Assembly: GCF_016859285.1 (NCBI RefSeq)
Contig: NC_053416.1
Span: 1,080,501-1,144,500, forward strand
Reading direction: 5' to 3'
DNA: 64,000 nt
DNA from: Xiphias gladius
Lineage: Eukaryota > Chordata > Actinopteri > Istiophoriformes > Xiphiidae
Part shown: piece after piece, positions 11,623 through 23,589 of the stretch
Position numbering within the stretch: position 1 is the stretch's first letter
Layout of the letters: the number at the start of each line of letters is the position of its first letter
Notes under the pieces: model-generated
The model's database searches: none
What the model saw: the letters and a program-made list of their open reading frames with translations, nothing else
What the model was told of the DNA's origin: nothing
Made by a program: the position numbers and the translations under genes

Positions 11623-12224
11623 GCACCTGGGCTACCCACCAGGCCTAACCACCGGGCCTAACCACCTGGGCTAACCACCGGGGCTAACCACCGGGCCTAA
11701 CCACCGGGCCTAACCACCTGGGCTAACCACCGGGCCTGACCACCTGGGCCAACCACCAGGCCTAACCACCGGGTCTAACCACCAGGCCTAACCACCGGGC
11801 CTAACCACCAGGCCTAACCACCGGGCCTAACCACCGGGCCTAACCACCTGGGCTAACCACCGGGCCTAACCACCTGGGCTAACCACCTGGGCTAACCACC
11901 GAGCCTAACCACCTGGGCTACCCACCAGGCCTAACCACCGGGCCTAACCACCGGGCCTAACCACCGGGCCTAACCACCGGGCCTAACCACCTGGGCTAAC
12001 CACCGAGCCTAACCACCTGGGCTACCCACCAGGCCTAACCACCGGGTCTAACCACCAGGCCTAACCATCGGGCCTAACCACCTGGCCTGACCACCTGTCC
12101 TAACCACCAGGCCTAACCACCTGGCCTAACCACCTGTCCTAACCACCAGGCCTAACCACCAGGCCTAACCACCTGGCCTAACCACCTGGGCTGACCACCG
12201 GGCCTAACCACCTGGGCTAACCAC
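11623..12224. repeat. 13-bp GC-rich minisatellite
   Basis: About 46 tandem copies of a 13-bp unit, consensus CCTAACCACCGGG, with variants ACCTGGG and ACCAGGC. The complementary strand reads GGTGGTTAGG per unit, giving dense GG runs. No coding frame is supported. Confidence 0.95.
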
Positions 12225-12976
12225 AATAACTTGTGAACAATCCGAGGCCAGAGTATCAGGCAGTTTTCCCGTTCTTCCCATTCTGCCGACATTGCACGAA
12301 AGCAGCATAAAGCCCGGTCACACCAGACAATGGTAAATCAAAATGAATCCCACATCCTTGTGAAACATTTGGCTCTAGAAGTTTGGTTATGTAGTGACCT
12401 GTAGTGACAAGCAAGGCTAGCTGGTGAACTGCTAACACACTAGCTGCTAACGTCAGTCAGTCACAACAGCTCCTGAAGCTTCTCTCCTTTTTCTCTTTAC
12501 TGTTCTGGTTACTCCCCTTGGCTTTTATTCACCATTGTACATCATTTCTTCTGATAAAAAGTCATCAAAGAGGAAACGATGTAGTCCCCGTGGCTAACGG
12601 AGCAAAGGGTTCACAGAGTTTTTTCAGTAAGAGTATTTGTACCATTGACTCCAGTCTCACGAGTGTCTGCAAACCACTGCTTTTTTGTGGAACAGAGTTT
12701 ACTCAAAGAGAGGAGATTAAAACTGAATAATGAATCCATTTTGGACTCTTTGGCTCTCAATGACAACACGCCTCGCTATGTGTCAACTGTGCACATTTGT
12801 GCGCAGAGATGAACTCAACACGAAAAATTCCAGATTTTCTTTACCGCCAGTGGGTTTGGTTGATGTGACCAGGTCTTTTCATCAGTAAACATACATTGAT
12901 TCGCCCAGAGATGAGTCTGCTGACTTGTCCGCTGTCTGAACACTGGATTACAGATTGAGGATATGTGTGTGTGTAT

Positions 12977-12978
12977 GA

Positions 12979-13013
<35 letters not shown>
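12977..13013. repeat. (TG)n microsatellite
   Basis: About 17 TG repeats in the intergenic spacer. Confidence 0.95.
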
Positions 13014-13014
<1 letters not shown>

Positions 13015-15239
13015 ACAGCTGGCAAGAGATCTGTTATTACTGGAAGTCAGGCAGCAGAGTGTGTGGGAGGAGCTGGATGGTTTTTCCTTTCTTTTATTAA
13101 CACTGTGAGAGCACGGCAAGTTCCCTGCTTTTACCTTAACTTTAACCCAAGCAAAGCTCTGAAACACATCACATCCTCATCTGGTGTGAGAACATTTCCA
13201 CCCAGAAGTCGAGCAGACACGTTTAGTCCGGCAGTCTGAATCCCTGAACCTTTGGCTGCTTAGGTCTGTTGAATGCGTGTCATTGTGTTAATTGAGTCTT
13301 CAATCACGCCGTGGGCGACGTTCACCTCGTAGCATGCAGACTGACGTGTCTTAGAACAAACCTCTCTGCCTTTGCAAAGATTTCCGACTGACATGATTCA
13401 CCGTGTGTTTCGGGGTCTGTTGGACTGGGGTTCTGCGGTGAACCCAGGAGGATCAAGGTGAACCGAGGCGGAGGAAGGACCCTGTTTGTGACCGAGCTGC
13501 ATTGTGGGGGCGTAAAGCTGGAACCAGGCAGTCCGAACAAGACAAATATACACCCACTCCTTCTGCTGAATATACATGTAGGGCGCCCTGAAGGCAACAA
13601 AATAAAGAACGATTCAGTTCCTAAAACAGCTTCAATCGGAAAGACCGAGACTCACTTTCAATCCACTGTGAAATTGGTGTTATTCTGTTTATATCAGCTT
13701 TGTTCTTTAGTTGTGTATAGATTTGTGTAGTTTGCTTTGTTAGTTAGGTTTAGCTCTGTTTAGTTTAGTTTCGCACGCTTGTTTAGTTTAGCCTCATTTA
13801 TTTTTGCTTACTGCAGAATAGCTTTGTTGTTTAGTTCAGTTTAGTCGATCTATGTTTAGCTTATACATAAGAAAACCAGTAAGTACATTTTATTGAGAAA
13901 ATCCCTTTGTTAAGTGACCAGTGTGGAAGCCTGTGTCTACCTGTAAAACACTGATGAAAAATTGAGAGCAAGCACAAAGATTTCAATTTTCACTCATAAT
14001 TTTGCAGTAATTGAGTCATAATTGTGACCTTGGACTTTCTGGGTCACGATTATGTGGCATTTCATCAAATGGGTGCCATAATACATTCTCACTATTATAC
14101 TATACCGTAATTATAATCTTTATTAATACCTCATTATGATCTTATAAAATATGTTTCCAAATCTAATTTTTTGGTTCATAATTGTTACACACAAACAAAG
14201 GGTTACTGTCTTAATTATGAGATATCGAGTTACACGTTTGGCTTTGCCATGATTGAGCTATGTCAGAGACCTTTCTGCCATTCCTAACTTGACACCAGTT
14301 TATTTGTTTTCATGACAGGAATGAGACTCCAAGTATTTTGGAGTACTTTGGCTAAAGACGAGTTTAAAGTTTACTGTGTCATAGTATCTAACCCACTACT
14401 GCAGATAAATCAGTTCACTTTGAGAACGCTAATGAATGAATTTGACTGTATCGAGTCCTCCAATATGGATTCACGACTAAATATTTAGACTGGTGAAACC
14501 GAAGCAGTTGACCATACAAAGAGTTTTACAGCAGTCTGACAGACAGCTTGTCTCTTTATTTTTACCCTGTGTAGTGACCACGGACACAGCCACGATCGGT
14601 CCGGGGTTGATTATTAACCAGCCAACGGGGGGCAGCAGGGCTTGAGTTCAGGCACTACGCTGTCCAGCCTAGAGAAGCTTGACCATATCTGTCTTTACTC
14701 TTATTTTATTCATCTCATCTTTTAATTCCTTTTGTTCCTCATCATCTGTCTCCACATCACACACAGGCCAGGTGAGTTTTGACCAGCTTTGATTTCACCA
14801 AAACCTGCGTTCTGAGTTTCTTCACAGAAATTTGCAGAAAAATCATTAGCGGCGCTGCTAAAATAATCTGTAATCTGTAATTCAGCGTTTTGAATAGCAC
14901 TCAAACCGTGACGATGCAACTCATTAGACCTTCAGGTGCAGTTTATGTACATGAGCACGAAGCTTTTCTTCTATACAGTAGTGGTAGACTCATGCAGTTC
15001 ACCTAGTTCAGTGAATCCTGTGCTCTGTGTATTCAGTGTACTACGGTGCAGAGAAAGACGGTTCTGAAACAGTAACCTTTAGTCTCCTGGTAAACACAGC
15101 AGCTATATCTGAAACCTCAAGTGACTCTGAACCCACTAGACAGATACATTGATAGATACCAGTACAATGAAAAACCATACAGTATTTAAATATCAGCAGC
15201 CCTAACAGCTTTCACCAAGAGCAGTGTAGCTGCGCAGAG

Positions 15240-15540
15240 ACTGGTCTGCCGTTTAGACACTTTGGTCCAGACTAAAATATCTTGACAAATATTAGATGTA
15301 TTATCATGAAATTTGATAAAGACATTCTTGACCCCTAGAGGAAGAAACCTAATAACTATAGTCATCCCACGACCAACAGGGCTAAATTCTACTTAGTCAA
15401 CATTTAAGTTCATTAGAGGACACCTCTAAAACAACTTCTGTCAGCTTGAGTTGTACTTTGAGATTAATGCTAACATACCACGCTAACATGCTAATATTAG
15501 CATGCTAAAATGCTAGAATGCACTCATGTACATGTATAGT
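15240..15540. repeat. Teleost dispersed repeat fragment
   Basis: 'tttggtccagactaaaatat', 'catgaaatttgataaagaca' and a 'gctaacatgctaatattagc' stretch match a long non-coding repeat that I recognise as common in percomorph genomes. Related pieces occur at 16690-16970, 37775-38350 and 41100-41260. Confidence 0.55.
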
Positions 15541-15982
15541 ATTGTTTTGTGTTACTTAATTGTATAACTTCAGTGTAGAAATGTGGCCTTTGTTGGACTG
15601 GATTTGGGCAACTCAACCCCTGTATCCCCAAAACTCTCCAGTTAGGAAATCAAATGGCCATATCGCGGTTGTCATCATGGAGTATTTGTAACCAGCTGGT
15701 CGTCAGTCATGGAAAAGAACCATTTTCAATTTGAGGATGCACCATCTCATTTTCAAGAGGGCCCTCAGGCACAGTTGATGAAAAATTTCCAGTATCAGCC
15801 ATGTAGTGGACAAAAGAGCTTGATCTTACCAAACGTTTTAGATAAAAACATGTAATGTGTTATGGTCATCATCTATGTTATTTAGTCCTATAGATGAAAA
15901 TGCTCACAGCCTCCATGCTGCAGAACAGTCGTCCTCATGGTTGACGATGTCTCTCTGTGTTTTTCAGGCTGGTTGTTTGGAA

Positions 15983-18432
15983 ATGAAGCTGTGTCTTCTT
16001 CTTCTCTTGTTTTGTCTCTGCTGCCTGGGACTGACTGTAAGAAGAACCTCTTTCTAGTAAACCAACTTTTTAAGCACTAAAGGGCAATTCTTTATTTGGT
16101 CTCTTTTATGTGACCTTAGCCTAATCTTGAGAAACTGAATCCCGTCTGTCCTTCTGTGTTCAGGAAGAGCCCAGTCCAGGACCTCCTGATGTTTTCGATC
16201 CTGTAGATGAAGAGGAGGAGACGGAGGACACGGTTAACAGCTGTAGAGGAAGGCAGGTTTTCAGCCATGAGGAACAGCGGGTGATAGGGGGCACCATAGA
16301 GCGACTGGGTTTACAGCTCCTGGAAAATCTTCCAATTGGTCCACAGCAGCCGAACGTCATCCTATCACCTCTCAGCCTGGCCTTTGCCCTTGCTCAGCTC
16401 ACTTTAGGTCAGTTAGAGTTTAATTTTAGTTTTTCACGAGAATCAAGAGTTCAGTATTCGGTCATTGATGTGCAGGATTTTTACCTGATTCACAAGTTGC
16501 TTCACCATTGATCCATCCACACAACAATGGTAAGACGAGTTGGTGGCTGTCATTTCCATGGCCTAATTAGGCAGGGTCCAGGACTGAAGACACCCTTTGT
16601 AAATAATAAAGGCTAAAAATTCTACCTCACTGTACCACAAAGGAATTTTAGGAGGCTAATGTCTACAATATCTGTACAGGTATACTGCTACATGCACGTT
16701 GGTCCCCTAACATTTCATCTATGACTGCAAACAGGTCAAAATATCCTCTTGTCTAGCGCACAAATTCATTACAGGATACCTCTAAAATGCCAAAAAAACC
16801 CCCCCAAAACAAGCCTCCGCTGTACTTTCAGATTAGCATAATAGCATGCTAATGTGCTACCACATGAATGTGAAGCTAAGGAAGTCCAGCCTGATGTAGA
16901 GCTACATCTGAATGTAGTGCTGAACCTGACAAAACAATTCTGAGATTCGCTAAAATGGCTGTACAGAGACAAAACCCTGTGATTTCACATGACCTTCCCC
17001 CTGGTATCACCCTCAACAATTTGCTTCTGGGGAGGAATGAGCATTGTAACCTCTAGTATGGCTACAGAGCTTTAATCTGGTATCATATTACTAAGCAAAA
17101 ACTTGTTCACATGTTGAAGGAACTGCTCATATTGCATGGTGTTTGTTCTATATATGTTGCCGTACATTTTTTAGAAACAATTTGTTCAGGTTGAATGCTT
17201 TCTCTCAGGCGCTCGCAACAAGACCGAGAAGCTGCTGCTGAAGAGCCTTCACGCCGACAGTCTGCCGTGTTACCATCATATACTGGGAAGCCTTGTACCT
17301 CATTTCAGAAACACATCGTTGAACGTGGCAGCACGAATGTACTTGAGCCCAGGTGCGTGCTGATGAGTTTTAAACTGGTGATGGTTCTTGAGGAGTTTGG
17401 TGTAAAACTTGTCTCATCCACCTTTTCCATTTTCTCTCCCTTCTTTCATCTCTCAGGATTTGGAGTGAAGTTGCCTTTTGTGGAGGACTCTCTGGCCAGG
17501 TATCAACTACAATAATGCCACATACACTCAAGGCACTTGCTTTTAATTAGAACGCTCATGTAGATGTTGAAGACATGTAGAGTTTGGATGTCTCAATCAA
17601 TGACGATGATAACGTCAAAGGTTCAACACAGAGTTTGGACCCAAATTCAGACAAAAGAGAGAGAGATGGATTGCTAAAAACTGTCTTTACTCTGCCAGCT
17701 GGCAGGGAAAGGTTGGGAACTATAGATAAATATCAACCTGTCAAACAGGCTAAGGCAGGCAGATAAGATTAAAGATTGGTACACCACAGTTGATAAGCAA
17801 TGACAAACTATTGAATGAAGTGCGTTGAATGGGAGATATATATACTGGGGAGCTGATTGCTAAATGGGCAGCAGCTGTGGAGGCTTGGGTGGGGAAGCTC
17901 TGTAGTGACAGCTGCTGGTCATGTGGGGAATGCCATGGTTTGAAAAGACAATACAGGTAGTAAGAGTGGCAATGGCCTAAATTACTGGAGCTAGAGGCTG
18001 GAGAAAGGAGAAGAGGGTGAAACATCAACAGCCATGACAATGTGAGCAGAATCTATCACACTGTAAGATACTGGAGAACATATTTTTAAGACAGTGGAAG
18101 TTTACCGTTGCAGCAAAAAATCAGCAATAATGAATGTTTGCTTCCATCTATACCAACTGATAGATTCTGTTTTCTGTTTGACAGATCATGTTTGTTATAG
18201 AAGTAAAAAGGTCTGATTTTTTTCAGGTACCAATCACAGCCTGTTCCTCTGGTCTCTGTAGAAGAGGTAAACCAATGGGTGGAGGACGTCACCAATGGTC
18301 ACATCCCCAACTTCCTGGAAAGTATTCCACATGAAGTGATGCTTATGCTCATGAACGCTGTGTACTTCAAAGGTACTTCATTCCACGCAAAACATCTTTG
18401 TATGGTGGTTTATATATATATATATATATATA

Positions 18433-18515
<83 letters not shown>

Positions 18516-18516
18516 A

Positions 18517-18592
<76 letters not shown>

Positions 18593-21563
18593 TGGAGTGG
18601 AAACAGAACGCTGAATTCTGAGTAGTAGTCTCCAAAACCACAGTCAAAGCCTCTATCACCGCAACCGTTGCCCCTAACAAGCTCTAAGTCTTACAGTCTT
18701 TATAATCATGTCTCACGAATAGCAATCTATCATTTCTGGGGAAGAACCATGGTATTAGACTTAGGAACGATCTTCATAGTTTCTGCTGATTGCTTCATTG
18801 CACATTGGAGAGCATGGTCTGTGCAAGAAGGACATCATCAGCAAACAGTATACATACGATCTCCAGACCAGGGCAGCTCGTTGATATCTTTTCTGTGAAC
18901 ATTACTAGCAGGACAGGTGATGAGGTGCACCATTAATAGAGGCCAGTGCTCATCCAATGAAGTGCTACCTTAATTCTGCAAATGCAAACCCAGAGGAAGG
19001 TGGCTCATGAATTCAGGTTGTTCAAAAAGTAACTGTTCCTTTAAAATACTAATGATTCCATCTTGCTCCTCTCTGTGTTTGTCAGGTGAATGGAAGACTC
19101 AATTTGACCCCCTAGTGACCTCTAAGGGAGTGTTCTACCTGGACAGCCAGAACTCAGTGTCTGTGGACATGATGAAGTCTGCCCATTTCCCTCTCCGCCT
19201 GCTGGATGATCCAGAGCTGGAAGCACAGGTAACACTGACATTTCTGGGTACATCAGTGATTGTTCACATACCGTCAATTATCACAAGCAGAGCCAAGAAT
19301 ACCGCCAAGGCTTTTACACACCAAAGCATGATGATGTAAAAAAACTAGCTCACTTTCATTAGAAGATAGCTTTTGGGCATCCTGCATTTCTTCTTTTCTC
19401 TGTCCTGTAGGGTGACCAGATGTCCCAGTTAAATCAGAACAGTCTAGATTTTCAGCCAATTGTCCTGGTGTCTTGACAGGAATGTCCTTGCAGTCTTGTT
19501 ATTGCAGTGATTGGGCTGAAGACTGATTTAAACTTCGGTTTTTGGATAATTAAAAGTGATATTTACACATTCAAGCCTAGATCAAGACCATGGACACCTA
19601 ACTGCATTTAATTTGTGTCTTCATATAATATATTATATGTAAGCGACGAAACACAACCAAGTATCCTGATACACGAAAACAACTTACATGGTGTGATGTC
19701 TTTTTGGACACGTTAGAGTATATTGTGGCTCTGAAACCATGGTCACTTAACACAGACCAAAGCAGAAGCCAGGTTTAAATTGTCAGTTGGCCTTCCGGTG
19801 TTTCAACCCTCAGCTGGGTTTGTGAGCCTTGGACATTGACTAAAGGAATGATACAAGCAGCCGAAATTAGTTTCCTTTGCAGGGTAACTGGTCTCCCTCT
19901 TGGAAACTGGGTGAGGATCTACGACAGTAAAGTATTTCAGGGTTGAACGGCTGCTTCCTCACCTTGAAAGGAGCTTTCGGGCACTGATTTGAACTCTGCG
20001 TTGGTTTATGCCCAGAGATCTCAACCCTCAACCCAATTTCAGACTTTGACCTGAACTTTTTTAAAAATGTCCTGTTGAAACAAATGTGATCATACGGTCG
20101 ATCATAAACAAGGGTTTTCAGTGGCCATGGTATAAATAAGTTATGTGTCTAATTTATTCCTTGTTTCATAAATTTTGATGGTAATTTTATTTCATGTTCT
20201 TCTTTTTCCCCATCACCTTTCAACCACCATGTGTTCCTATAGTCTATTTGTTGAGAGTTAGTCCATATGAAAGATCAAAATATAATAAAAATAGAATAAG
20301 AGAAAGTCTTTTTCTCTTTTCCAGGTTGCCAGTTTTCCCTTCAAGGGAAACACCAGCTTCTTAATTGTCCTGCCATTGCCAGGCAGGGAAAACGTGTCAT
20401 CAGTGCTTCCCAAACTGAACATCTCCGACCTCTATAGACGTCTACCTCAGGAGAAAACAATGCAGGTCAACTTGCCAAAGGTGAAGCTGGAGTACCGCCA
20501 GGAGCTCGAGGGGGCGCTGACCAGCATGGGTGAGAATGTTATCTTCCCCGAGTCAGAATGGATGTCTGGAAGAAACAACATAGAACCGTGGTGGTGGTAA
20601 TGTCACTTTCGAACAGCTAAGGAGCAGCAAGCACCGGTCTTGTTGCGCAGTGTCACTGAATTTGACTCTAGAACACACTGAATGTGCCGATCAGGGGAGT
20701 GAATGTAATAAAAATGATGGTTTTCGGGAGTGTTTCTAGGACAGTGTTGTATCCTGACGTGTTGACACGTGTCACCCAATAGTGACATCCATGTTGACAC
20801 CTCTGGTGTTTGGGTTTACATTTTAAAACATTAGGCCTGCTTGTTTTAACAAGCATCTACGCTGCCGGTGTCAGCTGCCCAGATTTCCAACAACCTTTTA
20901 CTTTCCCCGTTCATCCTTAGGTGCAAATTATGCTTTCTTTGTGTGAACATGTCCATTTATACAGAGTACGTTTGGCCCTTCAGTCTGTAACTCTCACCTC
21001 TTTTTCCGTATCTCTCTGTTTTCTCTCCATCAGGCCTTGGCTCTCTGTTTTCAGGTCCTGACCTCTCGGGGATATCTGACCAGCCTCTGAGGGTGACGGG
21101 CGTCCGCCACGCCAGCACCGTAGAACTCAGTGAGGAAGGCGTGGAGGCGTCTGCCACCACTGTTGTAACCTCTTTGCGCTCCATCTCCCTCTTCTCTGTC
21201 AGCTCCCCCTTCCTCTTCGCCCTTGTCGATGACGCCTCCCTGGCCCCCCTGTTCATGGGCATCGTCACAAACCCCGCCCCTGACATCGACCTCATGTTCA
21301 ATGATGATCCCCGCGGCAACAGCACCATGAGCGACCAACCTATAACGGACAGTGTCAGGGAAAGAGACATAAATAGCAAACACAGCAACACGTCGTGCAG
21401 CAAGACGGAGTCAGCAGAAGGCGACAGCGTGCAGTCACGCAGCGCCCCCGCTGGTGAGAAAGAGCAGCCGGAGAGTGTAAACGGACTGGAGGGCAGCAAT
21501 TGGCAGAAGAAGACACAGGGAAACAAAACCTGCTCCAAACCAGACGACTCTGTGCCTGCCTGA
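15983..21563 (+). CDS. serpinf2: Alpha-2-antiplasmin (serpin family F member 2), complete
   Basis: Coding exons are 15983-16036, 16164-16407, 17209-17352, 17457-17499, 18227-18372, 19086-19228, 20325-20529 and 21034-21563. All are GT-AG with matching phases, giving 502 residues (human about 491). An 18-residue hydrophobic signal ([18 protein letters not shown]) is followed by an acidic N-terminal segment and the serpin fold ([39 protein letters not shown] hinge, [17 protein letters not shown]). The hinge is of the inhibitory type, and the predicted P1-P1' is Arg-Ser within [11 protein letters not shown]. The family inhibits plasmin in plasma. Cysteines in NSCRGR and LPCYHH match the mammalian disulfide pair. 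About 85 residues follow the serpin core, as in antiplasmin, but the sequence is unlike the mammalian tail. Several N-glycosylation sites are visible (NKT, NTS, NIS). The start Met lies in an exon opened by an acceptor at 15967, so a non-coding first exon lies upstream. Confidence 0.93.
16690..16970. repeat. Teleost dispersed repeat fragment in serpinf2 intron
   Basis: 'gtactttcagattagcataa', 'tagcatgctaatgtgctacc' and flanking sequence resemble the repeat described at 15240-15540. Confidence 0.45.
17585..18060. other. Probable but unidentified repeat in serpinf2 intron
   Basis: Purine-rich sequence with 'gagagagagatggattgct' and 'atatatatactggggagctg' has the feel of a decayed transposon long terminal or flanking segment. 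I cannot name a family, and no inverted or direct ends were found. Confidence 0.25.
18410..18588. repeat. (TA)n microsatellite
   Basis: About 180 bp of TA repeats with a few TATG/TGTA interruptions, beginning about 38 bp after the serpinf2 donor at 18372. Confidence 0.98.
18750..18945 (-). mobile_element. LINE reverse transcriptase fragment with FADD motif
   Basis: On the minus strand the sequence reads [12 protein letters not shown], the reverse transcriptase catalytic box, preceded by [16 protein letters not shown], which resembles the segment before it in RTE/Rex-type LINEs. The frame is closed by a stop shortly after. The upstream and downstream enzyme parts are not recognisable, so this is a relic inside the serpinf2 intron. 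Confidence 0.5.
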
Positions 21564-21580
21564 AGTTTGAAACCTTATTC

Positions 21581-21893
21581 CTTAAAGGAATAGTTTGACG
21601 TTTTGGGAAATAACTTTGGTTTTCTTTCTTGCTGAGAGTTCGAGGTTCAAACTGATACCACTCTGTATGGTACATATGAAGCTACAGCCAGCAGCCGGGG
21701 TTAGCTTAGCTTAGCATAAAGACTGGAAAGAGGGAAACAGCCAGCCCTGCTCTGTCTAAAGGTAACAGAATCCATCTACCAGTGCATGTAAAGCTCACCG
21801 ATTGACAAGTTATATCTTGTTTTTTATTCTCATCTTAACTCTGCAAGAAAGCGAATAAGCATATTTCCCAAATGTTCAGACGTTTCCTTTAAA
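21581..21893. mobile_element. MITE in serpinf2 3'UTR
   Basis: The left end CTTAAAGGAATAGTTTGACG with TTTTGGGAAATA is inverted at the right end (ATATTTCCCAAATGTTCAGA...CCTTTAAAG). The interior carries the 'gccggggttagcttagctta' and 'gcataaagactggaaagagg' blocks typical of a widespread teleost family; a second copy lies near 37430-37730. It begins 17 bp after the serpinf2 stop codon, so it probably forms part of the mRNA 3' end. Confidence 0.75.
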
Positions 21894-22312
21894 GTAAATT
21901 CAGCACCTTGGTCTTGTGTTGGCCAAAAGGCATTGTAATATAACAATGAAAAATACAAATGCGCTGCAATTACAGTGATCAGTATTAAGTTTTATATGAA
22001 AGAGTCAAGAATTTGTAAAACAGATTGGTGATGTTTTATAAACCTTTCACACCAGATGCGATAATAATTTTAAACGTGTTACAGTGTTCAATGACTGTGT
22101 TTAGCACTTATGAGACCTGGCAACGCATTTGAAGTCAGGCTTCACAGCTGATGAAAGCAAGAACTGCAATGTACACACACTTCGAAAATTCCCCTAGAGA
22201 AAAACACACGAGACTGTTTCAGTATTCCTTCCAACGTGTTGTGCGCTGTGATGTTGTCTTTTTTGGGCAGATTTACAATGTGATGATTCCAATTTCCTAT
22301 TCAGTCAGGGAA

Positions 22313-22653
22313 AATAAAATGTTGACACAAGAGTGTATTTGCATTGTGGGAAAGAGAGTTACAGTAATTGCTTGGATTTGTTTGGAGGACTTTAACCTCT
22401 CATGTGGACTCAATTGGAGCAAAAAAAAATCCAGCTTTTCTCAAAAATGAAACCCCGTCCGCTTTGTGCCCTTAGTTAACGCTTGAATGTTCCTCTGTTT
22501 ATTTAAAATCCATTTTACAGTTTTAAATCGTTGCTCATTTCCTGACTGACACAAACCAGACGAGTAATGCATTAAGTGTCAGTTCCTCATAGTTCTTGGC
22601 TTGATAACAGCACTGTCGGCCTAAAAAGAAGAGCAGTGTATATCTAAAATAAA
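22313..22653 (+). promoter_or_regulatory. Candidate serpinf2 polyadenylation signals
   Basis: AATAAA hexamers occur at 22313-22318 and 22648-22653, about 750 and 1090 bp after the stop. Which one is used cannot be told from sequence alone. Confidence 0.45.
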
Positions 22654-22969
22654 CAGCTGGTACGTTCAGCCAACAAAAAACAAGTTAAAACTAACAATCA
22701 CTATGAAAAGACCAGCGTGGCTCTTCTGCTCCTTTGGTCTCCTTTGCCCTGAGTTTAGACTGCTCAGGCTGCATACAAACCTTAGCTCTTTTGTTAGAAT
22801 GAGAGAGTCTCCAACTCTTGTCTTGACCCAATTCTGACTACCTATAACCTAAACCTTTGATTGGTGGAGCTTGTTAAAACCAGTACACAGCCAAGAAGGC
22901 AAGGGCTGCCTGACAGGCAAAGAGTTGGGAGTACTAAATGGATTCTTTATTTTTGTGAAGAGGTCCTTG

Positions 22970-23465
22970 CTGGGGGTCAAGTCGTCCATACAGTGGATCC
23001 ATGGGTCCCTTAGAGACCTTGGGGGGTTCCCAAAGCCCTTCAAGTTTCATGGGTCCTTCAAGTTTCATGAGGTTGACGTCCTAATGTCTAAGGTAAGGGG
23101 TCCTGAAGGGGGTTCCGCGTGTTTGTAAGGTGTACTCGTAGGTTCCACAGTTCCGACAGCAACACGGTTCCAGTACACCTTCCTGGTCCCCACCGTGTAT
23201 TAGGTGATTTTTAAGGGGGTCTCAGGGTTTCTGGAGGTGGTTTCTGGGGTTCTAAGGAGATACCAGGGTTCCCTGGAGGCCGTAAGGGTACTCCAGCATT
23301 ATAATGTGTTTCCTGGGTTACTTAGGAGGTTCCAGGGTCTTTGTGTACCAGGTAATGCATCAGGTGACTCAAAGGAACCTGATAAGGAAGAGTTTCGAGG
23401 GTCTCTCAAAGGACTTCCTGGGGCTGATGAGAACATTCAGGGCTCCCGGAGACATCTGTAGGGTT
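22970..23465. repeat. Degenerate GGGTTCC-rich repetitive stretch
   Basis: Recurring variants of GGGTTCC, CAAGTTTCATGGGTCCTT and CTGGAGG are spread over about 500 bp without a fixed period, as in old tandem or transposon-derived sequence. Open frames across it are not supported as genes. Confidence 0.5.
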
Positions 23466-23589
23466 TCGCCAGCAGGATTAGTTTGATTGACTGTAATCGA
23501 ACTGGATAAAAATTATCTCCACGACCTGGCTCAAAGGTCTCACGTTTGATCAACTGACTGAGCTTTGAGCGCCAGTTCGGTCTGAGACA

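Larger units (their letters stand above)
6985..15967. other. Intergenic region between slc13a2 and serpinf2
   Basis: This is the shared upstream side of two divergently transcribed genes. It contains the slc13a2 5' leader, GA/TC and CA microsatellites (7119-7140, 7206-7234, 7981-8002), a hAT-like element (8402-9237), an L2 LINE tail (9340-9880), a long CA tract, a 13-bp minisatellite and a TG tract near 12977. Between about 12.3 and 15.2 kb I see only AT-rich unique-looking sequence. There is a possible splice donor (CAG/GTGAGT) near 14771 that could end a non-coding serpinf2 first exon, but nothing else supports it. Confidence 0.6.

Noticed and set aside
20957..21538. 193-codon open frame on the minus strand
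   Set aside because: It is antisense to the last serpinf2 exon, whose plus-strand frame has clear serpin motifs and splice support; the antisense protein resembles nothing.
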